Shown here piece after piece: positions 21,490-33,574 of a stretch of DNA of 64,000 nucleotides. Numbering within the stretch: position 1 is the first letter of the stretch; every line of letters begins with the position of its first letter. Source of the stretch: Melieria omissa (Eukaryota > Arthropoda > Insecta > Diptera > Ulidiidae); NCBI GenBank assembly GCA_963971225.1, contig OZ020269.1, positions 103,650,067 through 103,714,066 on the forward strand. The letters run 5' to 3'. The position numbers and the translations under genes were made by a program. The notes beneath the pieces are model-generated. The model made no database searches and had not been told where the DNA came from. It saw only the letters and a list, made by a program, of their open reading frames with translations.

Positions 21490-22120
21490 AGAAAATTACG
21501 GTGTTATAATTTTTTTTATTATTTTTGTTTTATATTTTATTTATTTTATATTTTCAATTTTTAATTTTTATATTTTTTTTGGTTTTTTTATTTTTATTAT
21601 TTTTATAAAATTAATTTTTATTTACAATCTCTAAGAATCTCCATGAGTCGTACAAAATGTTATATTTATTTTTTTTATTATTTTTATTTTATATTTTATT
21701 TATTTTTTATTTTTTATTTTTTTATTTTTATATTTTTTTTTATTATTTTTATAAAATTAATTTTCATTTATAATCTCTATAATCTCTAAGAATCTCCATG
21801 ATTCGCACAAAATGTTATAATTATTTTTTTTATTATTATTTTTGTTTTATATTTTATTTATTTTTTATTTTCAATTTTTTATTTTTTATGTTTTTGTTTG
21901 TTTTTTTTATTTATATTATTTTTATAAAATTAATTTTCATTTATAATCTCTAAGAATCTCCATGAGTCGTACAAAATGTTATAATTATTTTTTTGTATTA
22001 TTTTTGTTAAATATTTTATTTATTTTTTATTTGTTATTTTTTTTTATTTTTATTATTTTTATAAAATTATTTTTCAGATTATGAAAATCTCTGAGAATCT
22101 CCATGATTCGTAGCGAATTT
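21490..22120. repeat. AT-rich tandem array of about 150 bp, four copies
   Basis: The marker 'ctctaagaatctccatga' followed by 'tcg' and 'acaaaatgttat' occurs at 21629, 21784 and 21948, with a diverged version at 22089 (spacings 155, 164, 141). The markers are separated by long T-rich runs of tatttt words. Non-coding. Confidence 0.88.
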
Positions 22121-23670
22121 TTAAGATAAATTTTCCATTGTGCAAAAACATTCCTTATACAAAACATTTTTCACCAAAAATATGCAAACAATTCTTACAA
22201 TATTTTGTTCAAAGTTCACCTCAAAACAAAAAAATTAAATTTAAAAAATTACATAACAAAATAAAAAACAAACTTCAACAAGTTGACAGACAACCGCTGC
22301 GAGTAGGAAAATTCTCGGAAAATGTTGTCAAATTAACACCTACTTACTAAAAGTTGTAAATTTCCCGCTGGGAAAATGGACAGGTGAGTCACGCTGCAGC
22401 TGTGAAAAAGGCACCAAAACACAAAAATGGAAAATATGAAAAAAAGGTTAAATATGAAAAAAATATGAACAAAAAATTTGCCTGAAAACAACATAAAAGG
22501 TCAAGAGATATGGTGAACTCACTCAGTCAAAAACAAACAAAAACGGAAGATGGAAAGTAAAGCAGAAATGCTGACTAGCAGAAAAAAGATGGCCGCCAGC
22601 AATTGAAGTTGTTGCTGACGCTGTCGCTGCTGCTGTTGATGACTGCGTTGAGGGTAGTTTATTTGTCAAAAAACAAACCAAAAACCAGCAAACAAGTGTC
22701 CAACTGTCAACTGTCAGAGTTGGTCATCATATTTGCACATTTGCGATAATGGACTGTGAGCCTATCAACGCCCACCGAAACTAAATTCTGAAGTAAAACT
22801 GCGCCCGCGGCGAACAACTACAATGAGCCACAACAGGACAGCCGTGCAAACAGAGAGAGAAAGAGAGAGTAGATAATTTGTGCCTAAAGTGGGTGGATGT
22901 TGGGTAATAATGTTGCCAAAGTTGCACAGATATAGAGGTGAAAGTAGTTGTTGATTTAAATCAAAAACTGTGACAGCTAAAGTCGAGAGTTATTAGAGAA
23001 AATCAATGTTGTGTTGCTCGTGCATCTGTCTGTCCATTTGTTTCGTGAAGGAGATCAAATGTCATAATGAAATTTGTCAGCGCATTCACTGAAACTACTA
23101 TCACTAAGAACTAATTAGGCAATGGTTGTGGTTGGCTTAATTAAAGGCAGGGTTGCCAAGTAGCAGCATTTCCAGAAGCATGAAAAGTTCACATTAACTT
23201 GGTTAAGGCAGAATTTATGAACATGGAATAATAATATCGTATGTCCATATTATTCTTAATAATATTCATTGTGCTGCTGGGAACATGAATTTTATGAATT
23301 TGAATTGTATGAGATGATGAATTGGAAATAAGCTCGTAAGAAAGGAGGTTGAAATGGCTAATAGTACTGACAAATTAAGATCTGTGAATGGTATCTACAC
23401 ATGGATAGGAAGACATACAGCGAAAATGAAGCTTTCTGTAAGAAGACTGCGTTTAGTTTGGGGTTTTTCAACTTTTTGGTGTAACACAGCGAGTTACTAC
23501 TGTCCTATGTGAGCTCCCAAAACTGCCACTCTAAGCTAATTAACCATAAGAAGAAGAAGCAACCGTAAGAATAGGTTAGGTTGTGGCTCATGTCATACCA
23601 TATAGACGATTTTACTCGTGAAGAATATAATATATGTCATATCGTTGAGCCACACTTCTATCAGACTAAT
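22121..23670. other. Host-like non-coding block
   Basis: Includes a GC-richer, CTG-containing portion (22600-22650) and a GAGA patch (22851-22870). No coding region recognised; the 70-codon ORF at 22138-22350 is lysine/asparagine-rich and probably chance. Confidence 0.4.
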
Positions 23671-23679
23671 GATTGAAAT

Positions 23680-23910
23680 CTTCACAGGACATGGTGCCAT
23701 AGGGTCAATGTATATAAAATAACACCTATCACCCAGTAATGTGTTCAGAAGCTGTAATGATGACGAAGAAGAAATAAAGATAATGGAACATTTTCTATGC
23801 CGCTTTTCACTCTACAGGAAGGAGATTGTTGCTACTTTTAAGCTGGATTCCTGTCTAGTCTCAGCAGAAGCGGAACTATTTGCTAAACCTTATCAAAAAA
23901 GGAAATAATT
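23680..23910 (+). pseudogene. LINE C-terminal fragment
   Basis: The plus-strand translation reads a decayed version of the segment downstream of the RNase H domain in I/R1/LOA-group LINEs: a 'LTGHGAIG'-like start, then 'FRSCNDDEEEIKIMEHFLC' with the spaced Cys/His pattern, then 'LYRKEIVATF'. Stops interrupt it (for example before HLSPSN). No ends or target duplication were found. Confidence 0.7.
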
Positions 23911-24193
23911 GATTTAGTTATTAAAAGTGATGAAAATTTAGTTAGATATTACTTCACCTAACATATATGAAAACACACAATGGGCCCTTTTCAGTAGACC
24001 GAGAAAACCTGGGGACAGTACAACCACATATATTATTTGCAATCTATTCTGACCTTAACAAATTATCCAAATTTTGTTTATCAAAAGGTCACCATAGGAA
24101 AATAGGTTTGAATAAAAATCCGTGTTTGCCGATTGGGCATTTAAATATGCATTATAGTACAGATCTCAGATATGTTGGAAGCAACAAGTCACT

Positions 24194-24368
24194 GGTTTTA
24201 CCAGCGGCGGATTCAGAAAAATATTTCGGGGGGAGGGGGTTTCAAAAGTAATTCTTTAATATTCATAAAATGCATTTTAACTTGTATGCAGTTTTAAAGT
24301 CGATCCTAATATTTCGGCGAGGGTTTCAACCCCCAAAACACCCCCCTGAATCCGCCACTGGGTTTTAC
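24194..24368. mobile_element. 159-bp hAT-type MITE (24202-24360) with exact 8-bp TSD
   Basis: Starts CAGCGGCGGATTCAG and ends CTGAATCCGCCACTG. The flanks ggttttac (24194-24201) and ggttttac (24361-24368) are identical. The subterminal regions are G-rich on the left and C-rich on the right, extending the inverted repeat. CAG..CTG termini with an 8-bp duplication fit hAT. Confidence 0.93.
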
Positions 24369-24379
24369 AAAGCAAATTC

Positions 24380-24560
24380 TGTACTCGTCTGCTGTCTATT
24401 GGGTGGGTAGAAGTTCCTGCCTTCAACTGGAGCACACATCGAGTCAAAAAGGCTCATTGTGCCTTCTTCATTGTAGCCTTCTGTACTCTATTAGGTAGGT
24501 AGAAGTGGCTTTTTCGACTGAAGCTTCATTGTGATCGGTTCGAATCAGTTAAATTAGAAC
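24380..24560. repeat. Short tandem duplication of about 92 bp
   Basis: 'attgggtgggtagaag' (24398) and 'attaggtaggtagaag' (24490) begin two related segments, each followed by an 'aactg' or 'gactg' and ending near a 'ttcattgt' word. Weakly conserved. Confidence 0.5.
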
Positions 24561-24869
24561 TTTGATTGTCGATATTCCTGTTCACTAGATCTCCTAGATT
24601 GTCAAAGAAGAAGCTGCTCAGGCGAATGCTACAACTTCTATAAACTGCAGTTCAAGAATATAGACATTGAAGGCTATTATTTTTTCATATATGTATGTAC
24701 ATATATGTATATAGTATACAAAGCTATTCCGGTAGCTAGATTTTAAGTAGACACAATATTTTGAAGCATAAACATCGTTCGTAACACACTATTCTGTTCT
24801 AGGGGCATGCAAAAGGCTTTTAAAGAAATAACAATTTGGGAGAAGATTTGGGGCGGGGTTCAAAACAAA

Positions 24870-25470
24870 ATGAATGAACAGATTATTCAGGGTATTGGCC
24901 ATCGCTAATTAATGCTTTTTTCATTCTTCAGCCAATTTGCGATTTCCATCTCGAAAAAATTTCTCGTAATTTGAGGTGATCTATGTTAGAAGCCAATTTT
25001 CGATATATGCCAAAGAAGTGAACTGGTGACCTGTTCCGTCGGAACAACCATTTCTGGTTGGAAGGAGCAATATCCCAAAAATACGGCAGATGTGGTAAAA
25101 TATGTATTTTACTTGAGCGTTTTCAAAACTTCTTTTATGACTTTTGCGACATGAGTCATGTCATGGTTTCAGTTCATCCAATTGCTTTGGTTTTTAATCA
25201 TTCCCATGGATTTCAACTGAACAAAGATTGTTATTGTGCCACTTCCAATGATTCTGCAAGCTTCTCTTGCGTCTGTCTCGGAGCTTAATCGAGTAATGCC
25301 TGCAATTTTTTGTCTTCGAATTTCTTTGGCTGTCCAGGCTTCTTTCAATGCTGAAATCACCATTCTGGAAACCTCAAAAACATTTTCTACATGATTTGTC
25401 ACATGGGACATTGTCACCATAAACTTCCTCAAGCATTCGATTTGCTTCAGCTGCACTTTTTCTCAATTAA
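24870..25470 (-). pseudogene. mariner transposase relic with central deletion
   Basis: Reading the minus strand, the N-terminal helix-turn-helix region is visible from about 25457: 'AAEANRMLEEVYGDNV', then a frame change to an arm resembling 'ALKEAWTAKEI' and 'VQLKSMGMIKNQSNW', corresponding to the usual LKAMGMIxKxGNWVP. Further on come 'DIAPSNQKWLFR' (the third catalytic region; the usual second Asp of DxAPSD is Asn) and 'ITSNYEKFFRDGNRKLAEE' with 'SDGQY', the typical mariner C-terminus. The block carrying the first and second catalytic Asp is missing and several frameshifts are present. No TIRs were found. Confidence 0.82.
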
Positions 25471-25479
25471 AACAGAATA

Positions 25480-26180
25480 TTAAAACCTACCGCAAATGCA
25501 GCTTACATAGTTAAAATAAAGTGGGATAAATTCAATACACTAAAAAAACAAGTTTCTTTTAACGAACTCAAAGCGATATTTAACGAATTTTTTCGACAGA
25601 TGTCTGGAACCTCTGTAATCAGCTCTCACTGGGAACCATTCACAAAAGCCAGAGCCATCTTTTGAAAACGGCCCAAACTAATTTTTACTCCCAATATACT
25701 GTTTTCAGTTATCTTTGGCAGAATAGTCCTGATCTTTGTATGTATATACTCGTATTTACCCTTCTGCCTGTCAGTTGCACAAAATTGCGTTCGCTGTCCT
25801 TTGCGGTCAGGATGACCCCAACCAAACGGTTATATAATTCACTGACAAAACATGAAGAATGTTAAACAAAAATCACATAAGAAAAGGGGAAAGCCCCGAA
25901 AAGTGTTTTTGTCGATTTTTTATTGGGTTGGAAGTGCCATTAATACTAAATAACACATGTATACGAGCACACAAAACCACTCAAACGTTTTTTTAATTCC
26001 GTCCGGGGTCACATAGACCCAAAGCGACGGACATAAGGATAAAAATAAATGTCTGTTTTATTTTTTTGTTGGTCACACGACAGTAAAACTCACAAACTAG
26101 ACGGCCGATGGAGCTAAATCTTTTACGGAATATTCATTTTAACTAAATCTCTGCAAACCATGTAGTGTGAAAACGACCCG
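25480..26180. other. Unassigned non-coding DNA
   Basis: AT-rich; includes 'gtccggggtcacatagaccc' near 26000. No coding region supported. Confidence 0.35.
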
Positions 26181-26184
26181 ACAG

Positions 26185-26665
26185 GAGGACGTGGCACCTC
26201 TCATAAACCTAAATTTTTAATATGGAATATTTTCAAAATTATAGGTGGGAGAGCATTGAAATTTGGTACAGGACCATCGTTTGGGTGTGTTGTTTCACTG
26301 GTAAATTTACATAAAGGTTGGATAAGAGGCGTGGCACTTTTCAAGCGACCCAAATGTTTTGAATAACTTTGGAACTACAGGTCCTACAGGTTAGACGTGT
26401 CCTATGAAAGGGGGAATGGAAAATGAATGTTGGACCAGGGGGCATGCCACCGCCCATTCAACTGAAATTTTTAAGATGGAGAATCTTCGGAATTATAGGT
26501 CAGGCAGCATTGAAATATTGTATACCGTCGTCCCATAGATGTGTCATTCTACTGGTAAAATTTTGTGGGCATTGGACAAGGTGCGTGACACATTTTTGTG
26601 ACTCAAAATTTTCGCGTAACTTTGAAACTTTAAGTCGCATATTATTGAAACTGGGTCGCACCCTT
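26185..26665. repeat. Diverged tandem duplication, about 254-bp period
   Basis: The segment around 'aattataggtgggagagcat' (26238) recurs as 'aattataggtcaggcagcat' (26492). Both continue through 'tgaaat', a 'cactggtaaa' or 'tactggtaaa' motif and 'gtggcac' or 'gtgacac'. The 123-codon plus ORF 26423-26794 overlaps the second copy and shows no known domain. Confidence 0.75.
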
Positions 26666-27731
26666 CGACTGCAGGAATGGGTTCAGCATGGACTTAAGTC
26701 TTATCATAGCCCCACAAAAAATAGTCTAAAGGCGTTCAATCGCACGATTAAGACGGCCATAAACGTGCTGAAAAATCATCCTTTAGAAACATGAAATCTG
26801 AACTGTAGACACATCTTAAAAAATTAACCTTCGCTAAGACAAAGTATTTTAAAATTCGGGCTCTAAAGGGGGAAAACATGGGTTAAAGTGTGATATGAAG
26901 AGACTTGATTTATTTGGCCCACTGACTTAAAACTTGCGTGCAACTTCCTGCTATTAGTCTATAAAAACGCCCTGATAAATTTTGAAAAACAAAATCATAC
27001 AGTCAGACTTGAGACCTTGAAGACTTAAGTCCCCTAGGCAGAGTATTGCCAGCAACAAAAATTCGATTCCTATCGACGCACAGTGTTTCGTCTAGAACAA
27101 GCTAGCTGGACAAAAACGACATCTTTATTTTTTGATTTTTCTGTTATATAGTCAATATAAATATTTATACATTAGGATCTATGTGAAAATAACACATCGG
27201 CACCTTTTATATAGTGAGAAATATAGCCGAATATATCGGATAACCGAAAATTTTAATAATTCCTTTGCATAGTTGGTCTGAAGTGTTTTATATAAATAAG
27301 TTCCTGTCAAAAGTCGGTGGCATTTTTCTTTATTAGGGAATCTGAGCTTAAGGGTGAGTAGTATTTTTACAATATCTTGTATTAGCAATTAAGCTATATT
27401 TAATAGTTGTAACGTGCCATGATTAAGAAGGAAAGCAATTTTTTCCCAAAATTTGTAACTTCAAAGGTGAAAAGTTAAGATGTCTCCTCATGTCACCTCT
27501 GCAATTTTTATATATATTCTGCTCATAAGTGCCTACTAAAAGATGAAACAAAAAACCATTGCGAATTTTTTGCACATCTATTTTATTTTATTTTTTATAG
27601 ATATGTTTACAAGCATAACAAAATTTATGTTTTTTGAAATTTGGTTGGAACACTCAAGTGAAACGAGAAACGAAGAGATAATGGAACACATTTTATCAGT
27701 GGTAACACTGATGAATTTTCATTAATTCTCT

Positions 27732-28167
27732 TGCAATTGCGGGATGATGAAGGTAATATGGTTTGGCAGAATCCTCCACCGTCTTCTACCAGGTTTTGTC
27801 ATCCTATAAAGTTTATTTTTTCCAAAGAATCAAAAGATTTTTTGTTTCTGAAACGAACAAAGTTTTGGAAGAGATAAGCTTTGTAGTACAAAGAGCATGC
27901 TGGAAGAATTTGAAGTTTCTTTCCAACATAATATGCTTCTAACCATGATTGGGAATGTTTGTAATGCTTTGATCGAAATGTCTTCTACTCGAAGTAAATC
28001 CAAAAATAATGAATGACGAGACACAGGAGCTTGTACCCAACCGAGAAAATCTGGGTTTTGGTTTATCCACACTGCAGGCTTGGATTAGGTGTTTTGAATG
28101 TCTGCTTCACATTAGCTACCGTCTTTATATAAAAAAGTGGCAGCTTGAGGACGTTGATGCCTGCTAG
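27732..28167 (+). pseudogene. Transib transposase remnant (RAG1-related)
   Basis: An open piece from 27732 to a stop at 27875 reads 'LQLRDDEGNMVWQNP' and then 'PPSSTRFCHPIKF', matching the NPxPSSTRxCRPI region of Transib transposases. After frameshifts the sequence resembles 'TMIGNVCNALIE' (usual TMIDGKVCNA). From 28072 to a stop at 28165 it reads 'LQAWIRCFECLLHISYRL' then 'YIKKWQ', matching the LHAWIRxFECxLHISY block. Transib transposase is homologous to the RAG1 core and catalyses cut-and-paste transposition. Frameshifts and stops (27875, 28165) leave this copy without a usable protein. Family assignment is from recalled motif patterns. Confidence 0.85.
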
Positions 28168-28754
28168 TGTTAATGGACCAATTGGTACCCCTGCTGTATC
28201 TAGTTTTCATGGTTCTGTGACTCATAGTAATGACTAATTGATAAATGATTCATCCGATAACAGTGATGATAATGTCTGAGAGAATTATGAAAACTGTCCG
28301 TAGGTAATAAACTGACAAGAACTTTCTGTTGTGCTACGACTAGATGTTAAAAAGTTTAATCTAAAACTGCTTGAACTTTACTTTTAGCGTTTTATTCACA
28401 TCAATTTGCTCTGGATAACAAGCAGCTTTTGCCTTTGTAATACTATTAATTGCCGGAAATACCTTATGACCAGTTTGGACCCCACTTCCGAGTCCTTTTG
28501 AATGCATGAGTAGTCGATTGGCTATCTACATAGTATACTAAAGCTTCTTCACTACTCAAACATCTAGCACCTTGCTTCAAATTTTTTTTCGTTCAGAGAT
28601 TCTTGAGTTTCACTTTTCGCAGTTTTTATAACACGCTGAATTTCTCCAGTGGACAACCGTATAGATATCTACGCAGCATAAATCAACTTATCAGTATATC
28701 TGGTATGTTTTAGGTCATCTATTTTTCTCCGTTTAGTCCTCAGACTGGAACTAT

Positions 28755-28830
28755 TAAATTCCTTAATATATATATGCATATATATGTATATGTACATACA
28801 TTCCTATATGTATATAGTTATCAAAAAACC
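28755..28830. repeat. AT/TGTA simple-sequence patch inside the Transib
   Basis: Alternating tatatg/tgtacat words ('tatatgcatatatatgtata' and neighbours) able to fold on themselves. A similar patch lies at 24688-24718. Confidence 0.7.
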
Positions 28831-28943
28831 ATATAAAACTAAAAAAATATATGTATCTGAAATAAAAAGCCGCATATAAAACGAAAAATCCTGAAAAATA
28901 TTTTTGTCCAGCTAGCTTGTTCTACACGAAACACTGTGCGACG

Positions 28944-31278
28944 GCGTGAAAATGTTGCAGCGTTTAATTGCGAATTGCTCGCAAATGAGACAAATACAGA
29001 AAATTGGCGTACAGCGGCTTTCGCCTGTGAATGTGCGCAGAGAGGCGTGTTGCAATGGCATTTTCGGGCATCACCAAGGCGCACTAAGTAATATTAAATG
29101 ACATTTGCCTGAGCTCAAAAATCACAGCTAAGATTATCTAATTTCACTGGCAATCTAAGCGTGTTTTATTTATGGCTTTGGCACAAGGATGCGGCACACA
29201 TTAGCATACGAGGAGTATGCAACATTGGGGGGTGGGGACTTTACACAAACATTTACATACAACATTTCGACATTTGAGCTAACGAATTCGGTGGGGGTGC
29301 GAGGGCGGGCTGGGCGGCACTCACGTCTATCTTGATCATAATAGTAACTTGCGAGTTAATCCCTGCATTTACAATTGATATGCGCCGTAAAGGGATTTCG
29401 TGTGCGTGTGTGCGTGCGTGTTTAGAATAGAGCAAGCAACAAACAACAACAACAACAATAACAACACTCACACATGCTAATCTGATATGAAGCAAGGAAT
29501 TGACAAATTTAATGGAAGGCTTAAAGGGATTTGCCGGATTTAGTAGCAACGCAACGAGTATTTGTTGTCACTCTGCGTTTTCGAGTTGTACATATATTTG
29601 TATAAATGTTTGTATGTGCATATGATTTGGTTTAGAATGGTGTGATTTTCGAAAATTTCGAGAGAAATAATTTCTTTGTTTTTTTGTTTTGGGGAGCCAA
29701 CAATTTAATGTTTATTAGAATGGCATTTTAGCTGAAAGTCGTTTTTGTCAATATTCGCTTCGGCTTAGGGCCATAAAATCCAATTATTCCGATAGACACC
29801 GCCGAGATAAGACAACTGGCAGTTACATAAATGTTGAGCGCAAATATGGCGATTGTTTTTACATTGCGGATACAATTAAAGCGAGCGTGAAACGAACAGC
29901 AAAGCAGCGACTTAATGACGGAAACCCAAACAGTCGCAATTGTCTGTGTTTGCTGCGATGCGGGCAGCAAGTCGCACATTGCAAGACGACAAAGAATAAC
30001 AAGCGACGGCAAATACTTTAGTTGCTCAGACAGTGGAGCCGATAAGTAGAATTAAAGGATAACGTTGCAATCTCGAAGGCAATTTATAACCGAATCGTAG
30101 TGCTTCGTGTGTGCATGTGTGCGGCGTCTTAGTCCATGTCCTTTGTGTGTTTGTGTGTGACAAACATTTTTAGGTCTTAATTTGGTTTTATGTTTTTTTG
30201 TTTTTGTTTTTGTTTTTCAACTACAACAATCTGCAATAATTAGCAGTTGACATTGTTGGCAGCACAACAACTATGTTGCTGGCAGGGCGAAGCCTGTGCT
30301 GCCCATTTGGCCGTAAGCGGCAATTAGATAATTTAGGACGCTGCCATAAAATCAAATTAGCTTCAACTTGTTGTTTGGCCGCATGCTGCGTTTTTTTTTT
30401 GTTGGTGCTTTATTGTTGTTGCTGCTGCAAACGCAATTAAAATTCTTGATAAGTCTTGTATTTTTTCCACTCGAGTGTCATGTCCTGCTTATCCCTGCTT
30501 GGCGTGCGGCTACGCAGCGCATCGCTGTGATCCAGCAACATAACAAAACATGGGGTGGCCATGTAAAGCAAACGCCAAAGCGCAAAATAGGCAATCTTTA
30601 TTTTAAATATATGGAGTGAGTTTTCAAGCAGCACTGGAAGTTGGTCGAGAAAATGTATAATTAAAAGCTTGAAAAATTTTAAAGCTTGATTTGTTAAATT
30701 TTTCAAAGTCTTTGCGGTAACAAGTAAACCATTAAATACTTCATTTGGGAACAGTTAAGCATTTTTGTTTAATAAAGAATATAGATTGTAGAGTCTTAAC
30801 TGTAAAAGTGATTTACATGAAATTGATGAGCAGTATATATGTTTGAATGCTTTCTTACCAAAAGTCACTTAAATAAATTTAGCTCTCACGGTTTCGAAGA
30901 TATTCAAGGATAAAAATTTAGTTGAGGTCCTTCATATCCTTTTTCATAAAATTTTTCCAAAAGTGATATTGTTTCTTCGACTTCATATAATTAGCTTTCA
31001 TTTGACGTAAAAATTATTCCTTTCTGACATTTGAGACAAAAGATGTTGATGAAGATGTTTTAAAAGTTTTAGTAAGGGGCACTTTAAACTGCATTTAAAA
31101 AAACCTCGAAAATCCCGGAAAAAAGCCCTTGGTACTTTTTTACCTATTGAGGTCTTCTATCGAATGAGACATGTTTGACCTTAACCCTCGAAATTTTTTT
31201 TGAATTTATTGCGCTGTGTTATCAGAAGCATAGGACCTGAAGAAGGGCCACAGGACTTTACAAATATGTGCTCCTATT
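28944..31278. other. Host-like non-coding block
   Basis: One of the longer stretches free of recognisable elements. Has moderate GC, CAA-rich patches (29440-29465), GT patches (30110-30160) and A/T-rich right end (30620-31260). Short ORFs, up to 98 codons, show no domain. No splice-flanked exon could be supported. Confidence 0.45.
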
Positions 31279-32009
31279 AAGTAGAGGAAGCAGCCATCAA
31301 AGCACTAATCTCATATGAGATAACCTCAGGATTAGTGCTGGAATGCATTGAGGCATTGAATGCACTGGGCAAATGCAACCAGGTCAAGATCCTCTGGGTT
31401 CCAGGACACAGAGGTATGGAAGGGAACGAGGAAGCGGACAGCCTCGCTAGAACCGCGGCAGCCACGCCCCCCCTAGGACCTGAACCCTTTATTGGGCTGG
31501 GCAAAAGCGCCTTAACGGAGTCACTGAGACTAGAGGAAAGGACCAGGAACACAGAACACTGGACTAGCGCCTCCGGTCTCAGGCAATCGAAAATCTTTAT
31601 CAAAGATTACAACCCCAAATAGAGTGAAGAATGCCTCAAACTAAGGAGAAACCAGCTTAGACAGGTCACAGGTCTTCTAACTGGGCATTGCAGATTGAGG
31701 AAACACATGCATACAATCGGGATAGAACAGGTAAGCGTCTGTAGACTCTGCGAAACAGCAGAGGAGACTCCTGAACACATCATAATGCACTGTAATGCGG
31801 CTTGTCGCAGCAGGTTGCGTTACCTGGGCAAATTTTGGCTTGCAGAAGAGGACGTCAAACACCTAGACCCCCGCGAGTTACTAAGTTTCATTAGGGCGGT
31901 TGGTCTAGGTCTAGATGTACTCTAACATTTGAAGGGGGCACAATAGATCAATCCTGGTCTCAGTGCAGTTTACCCTAATCAATTTTATCTATCTATCTAA
32001 GTAGAGGAA
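31279..32009 (+). mobile_element. 5'-truncated RNase-H-bearing LINE (31290-31998) with 11-bp TSD
   Basis: The flanking duplications aagtagaggaa at 31279-31289 and 31999-32009 are identical. Between them is a LINE 3' part that starts inside the RNase H domain and ends in a (atct)n tail (31988-31998). This is the classic product of target-primed reverse transcription with 5' truncation. The 3' untranslated part holds 'gaagggggcacaatagatca'. It probably belongs to the I/R1/LOA group, which carry a C-terminal RNase H; the exact clade is not determined. Confidence 0.95.
31290..31925 (+). pseudogene. LINE RNase H and C-terminal Cys/His segment
   Basis: One reading frame runs from the insertion junction to a stop at 31923-31925, broken once by TAG at 31620-31622. 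The first part contains the RNase H landmark 'KILWVPGHRGMEGNEEADSLA' (shown in part: WVPGHRGMEGNEEADSLA), and the second part contains CRLCETAEETPEHIIMHC, the Cys-x2-Cys..His..Cys motif usual downstream of LINE RNase H domains, then 'LRYLGKFW'. Only one disabling change separates it from an intact frame, so the insertion is fairly young. It lacks reverse transcriptase and endonuclease because of 5' truncation. Confidence 0.92.
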
Positions 32010-33570
32010 AGTTTTTGCTTTACAGGCAGAGAGGTACTGGAGGTATGTCAAATCTGCTATACGGCTTAAAGACGTAGAAAATGTGTCTAGTCGTAACTTT
32101 AGAGAAAATCAAAAAGGTTGTTGAGAAGATGTTCGTTGCAAAAAAGAACCATTTGTCTTTTTGGTTTACTGACGGAGGAGAAAAGATCTTCTGATATGTC
32201 GGGTTTTTAATGACAAACTGTGAAAACTCCGTTTTAGCATTAAAACCCAGAAAAGACCTGACACTGTCACTTCCTGTATTATTGACCTATTCCTTGCCTG
32301 GCCATTATTTCGGCCGCGTACTGATCCAGTAGATCCATGTACGTATGAATGTAATGTACGTATGTGTAACGTACGTATGAATGTATACGAAAAGAGAACT
32401 GGTGCTTAAATTGACATGAAGAAGTATGTGGAAAAGGTATATGAACTGTGAAATATATGAATGCAAGCAGTGGAGCACACATGATTTAATTTTTGGGGAA
32501 TGTGTATACAACTTTTGAGCCCACTACTATTGGAAATCATATTTATGGCCAATGGCGCACACAGGATTTCATATTTGGGGGGGAGAAGGGGAGTACCATT
32601 CGAAACCACATTTTGTACCACCATTTTTTGTGTTTAGGAGTGAGCCACTGTTTGTTTCCCACAACTGCTGTAAGAAATTGATATTTGATGGGTTTGAAAT
32701 CCCAAAACCTTTCTATCTTGCGCCATTTGATGCAGGTAACACTGTCAGTTTTCGAATCAGATATCATATAGACCAGATTAGGTCAATTGTGGCAGTAAGG
32801 ATGTATGGAATCTGAAGCGAGGCAACAATATACGGTCTCGGTCAAATGAAAGCTGGGACGCATAGGCTTCTCCTTCTCTTTTTGAGCCGATGAACTAAGT
32901 AATACACTCCATTAATTTTGTGGAAGGCAAAAATAAAATGGTTACAATATACTCAAAATCATACGTAATTTTTTTAGAAAAACTAAATATTTATAAAATA
33001 TGCACACAAAATTACATAAAACAATCAAATCCGTAATGCCGCATATTCCTTACCTGAAGAAATCTGCCTGGCCTGCACTCTTGACATGGTTGTGTGTACA
33101 TACATAAAGTGAAAGACAAACAGAAGATTTAAAAAATAACAGAAGGAGGCCAGTTCCCTACTTCACGAAACGCACAATTTTTTCTACACAGAAAAAAAGT
33201 TTACCAAATAAAAGAATTGCTGAATCTTGAAAGAAGAGATTTAATAGGGACACACACAGCAGCACAGAACGTGTAGGAAGTACATGCACCTTGGTGTGGA
33301 TTGCACCGTGCGATTTGAAAGATCATTTAGGTTTGGTCAGAATGCAGTTGCAAAGATCTCATGAAAGCTAACATAAGCAAAAAGCGTTGGCTTACTGTGA
33401 TACCACAGTGGATAGTTTTCTATGATAATTTCCAGGATAATTTCCTAATTTATGACAGTTTTTAACCACGAAGATTCCCACACAAATCTTTATATTTCTC
33501 TGACGCTGAATAAAATTAATAAGCAACACGGGTATAAACATTCGGGTATGAAATAAAACGTAAGAATTAC
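32010..33570. other. Unassigned non-coding DNA
   Basis: Contains an 'acgtatg' reiteration (32339-32390) and a segment at 32500-32660 ('acttttgagcccactacta', 'gcacacaggatttcatattt', a G-run, 'gaaaccacatttt') resembling 41450-41515 in word order; possibly a decayed element. No gene. Confidence 0.4.
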
Positions 33571-33574
33571 TTAC

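Larger units (their letters stand above)
27074..28943 (+). mobile_element. Transib transposon with RSS-like ends (27079-28938)
   Basis: The left end is CACAGTG, a 24-base spacer, then ACAAAAACG. The right end, read inward, is CACAGTG, a 24-base spacer, then ACAAAAATA. The 31-base heptamer-plus-spacer parts differ at one position. The flanks are identical CGACG at 27074-27078 and 28939-28943; Transib elements characteristically make 5-bp GC-rich duplications of CGnCG type. The inside encodes decayed Transib transposase in plus orientation. At 1860 bp it is shorter than an intact Transib (around 3 kb), so part of the coding region is missing. The heptamer equals the V(D)J recombination signal consensus and the left nonamer differs from ACAAAAACC at one base. 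Confidence 0.93.

Noticed and set aside
26423..26794. 123-codon ORF as a gene
   Set aside because: It lies across a diverged tandem duplication and shows no domain; the matching frame is not preserved in the other copy.
32500..32660. Common element with 41450-41515
   Set aside because: Word order is similar but no ends or continuous alignment could be established by eye.
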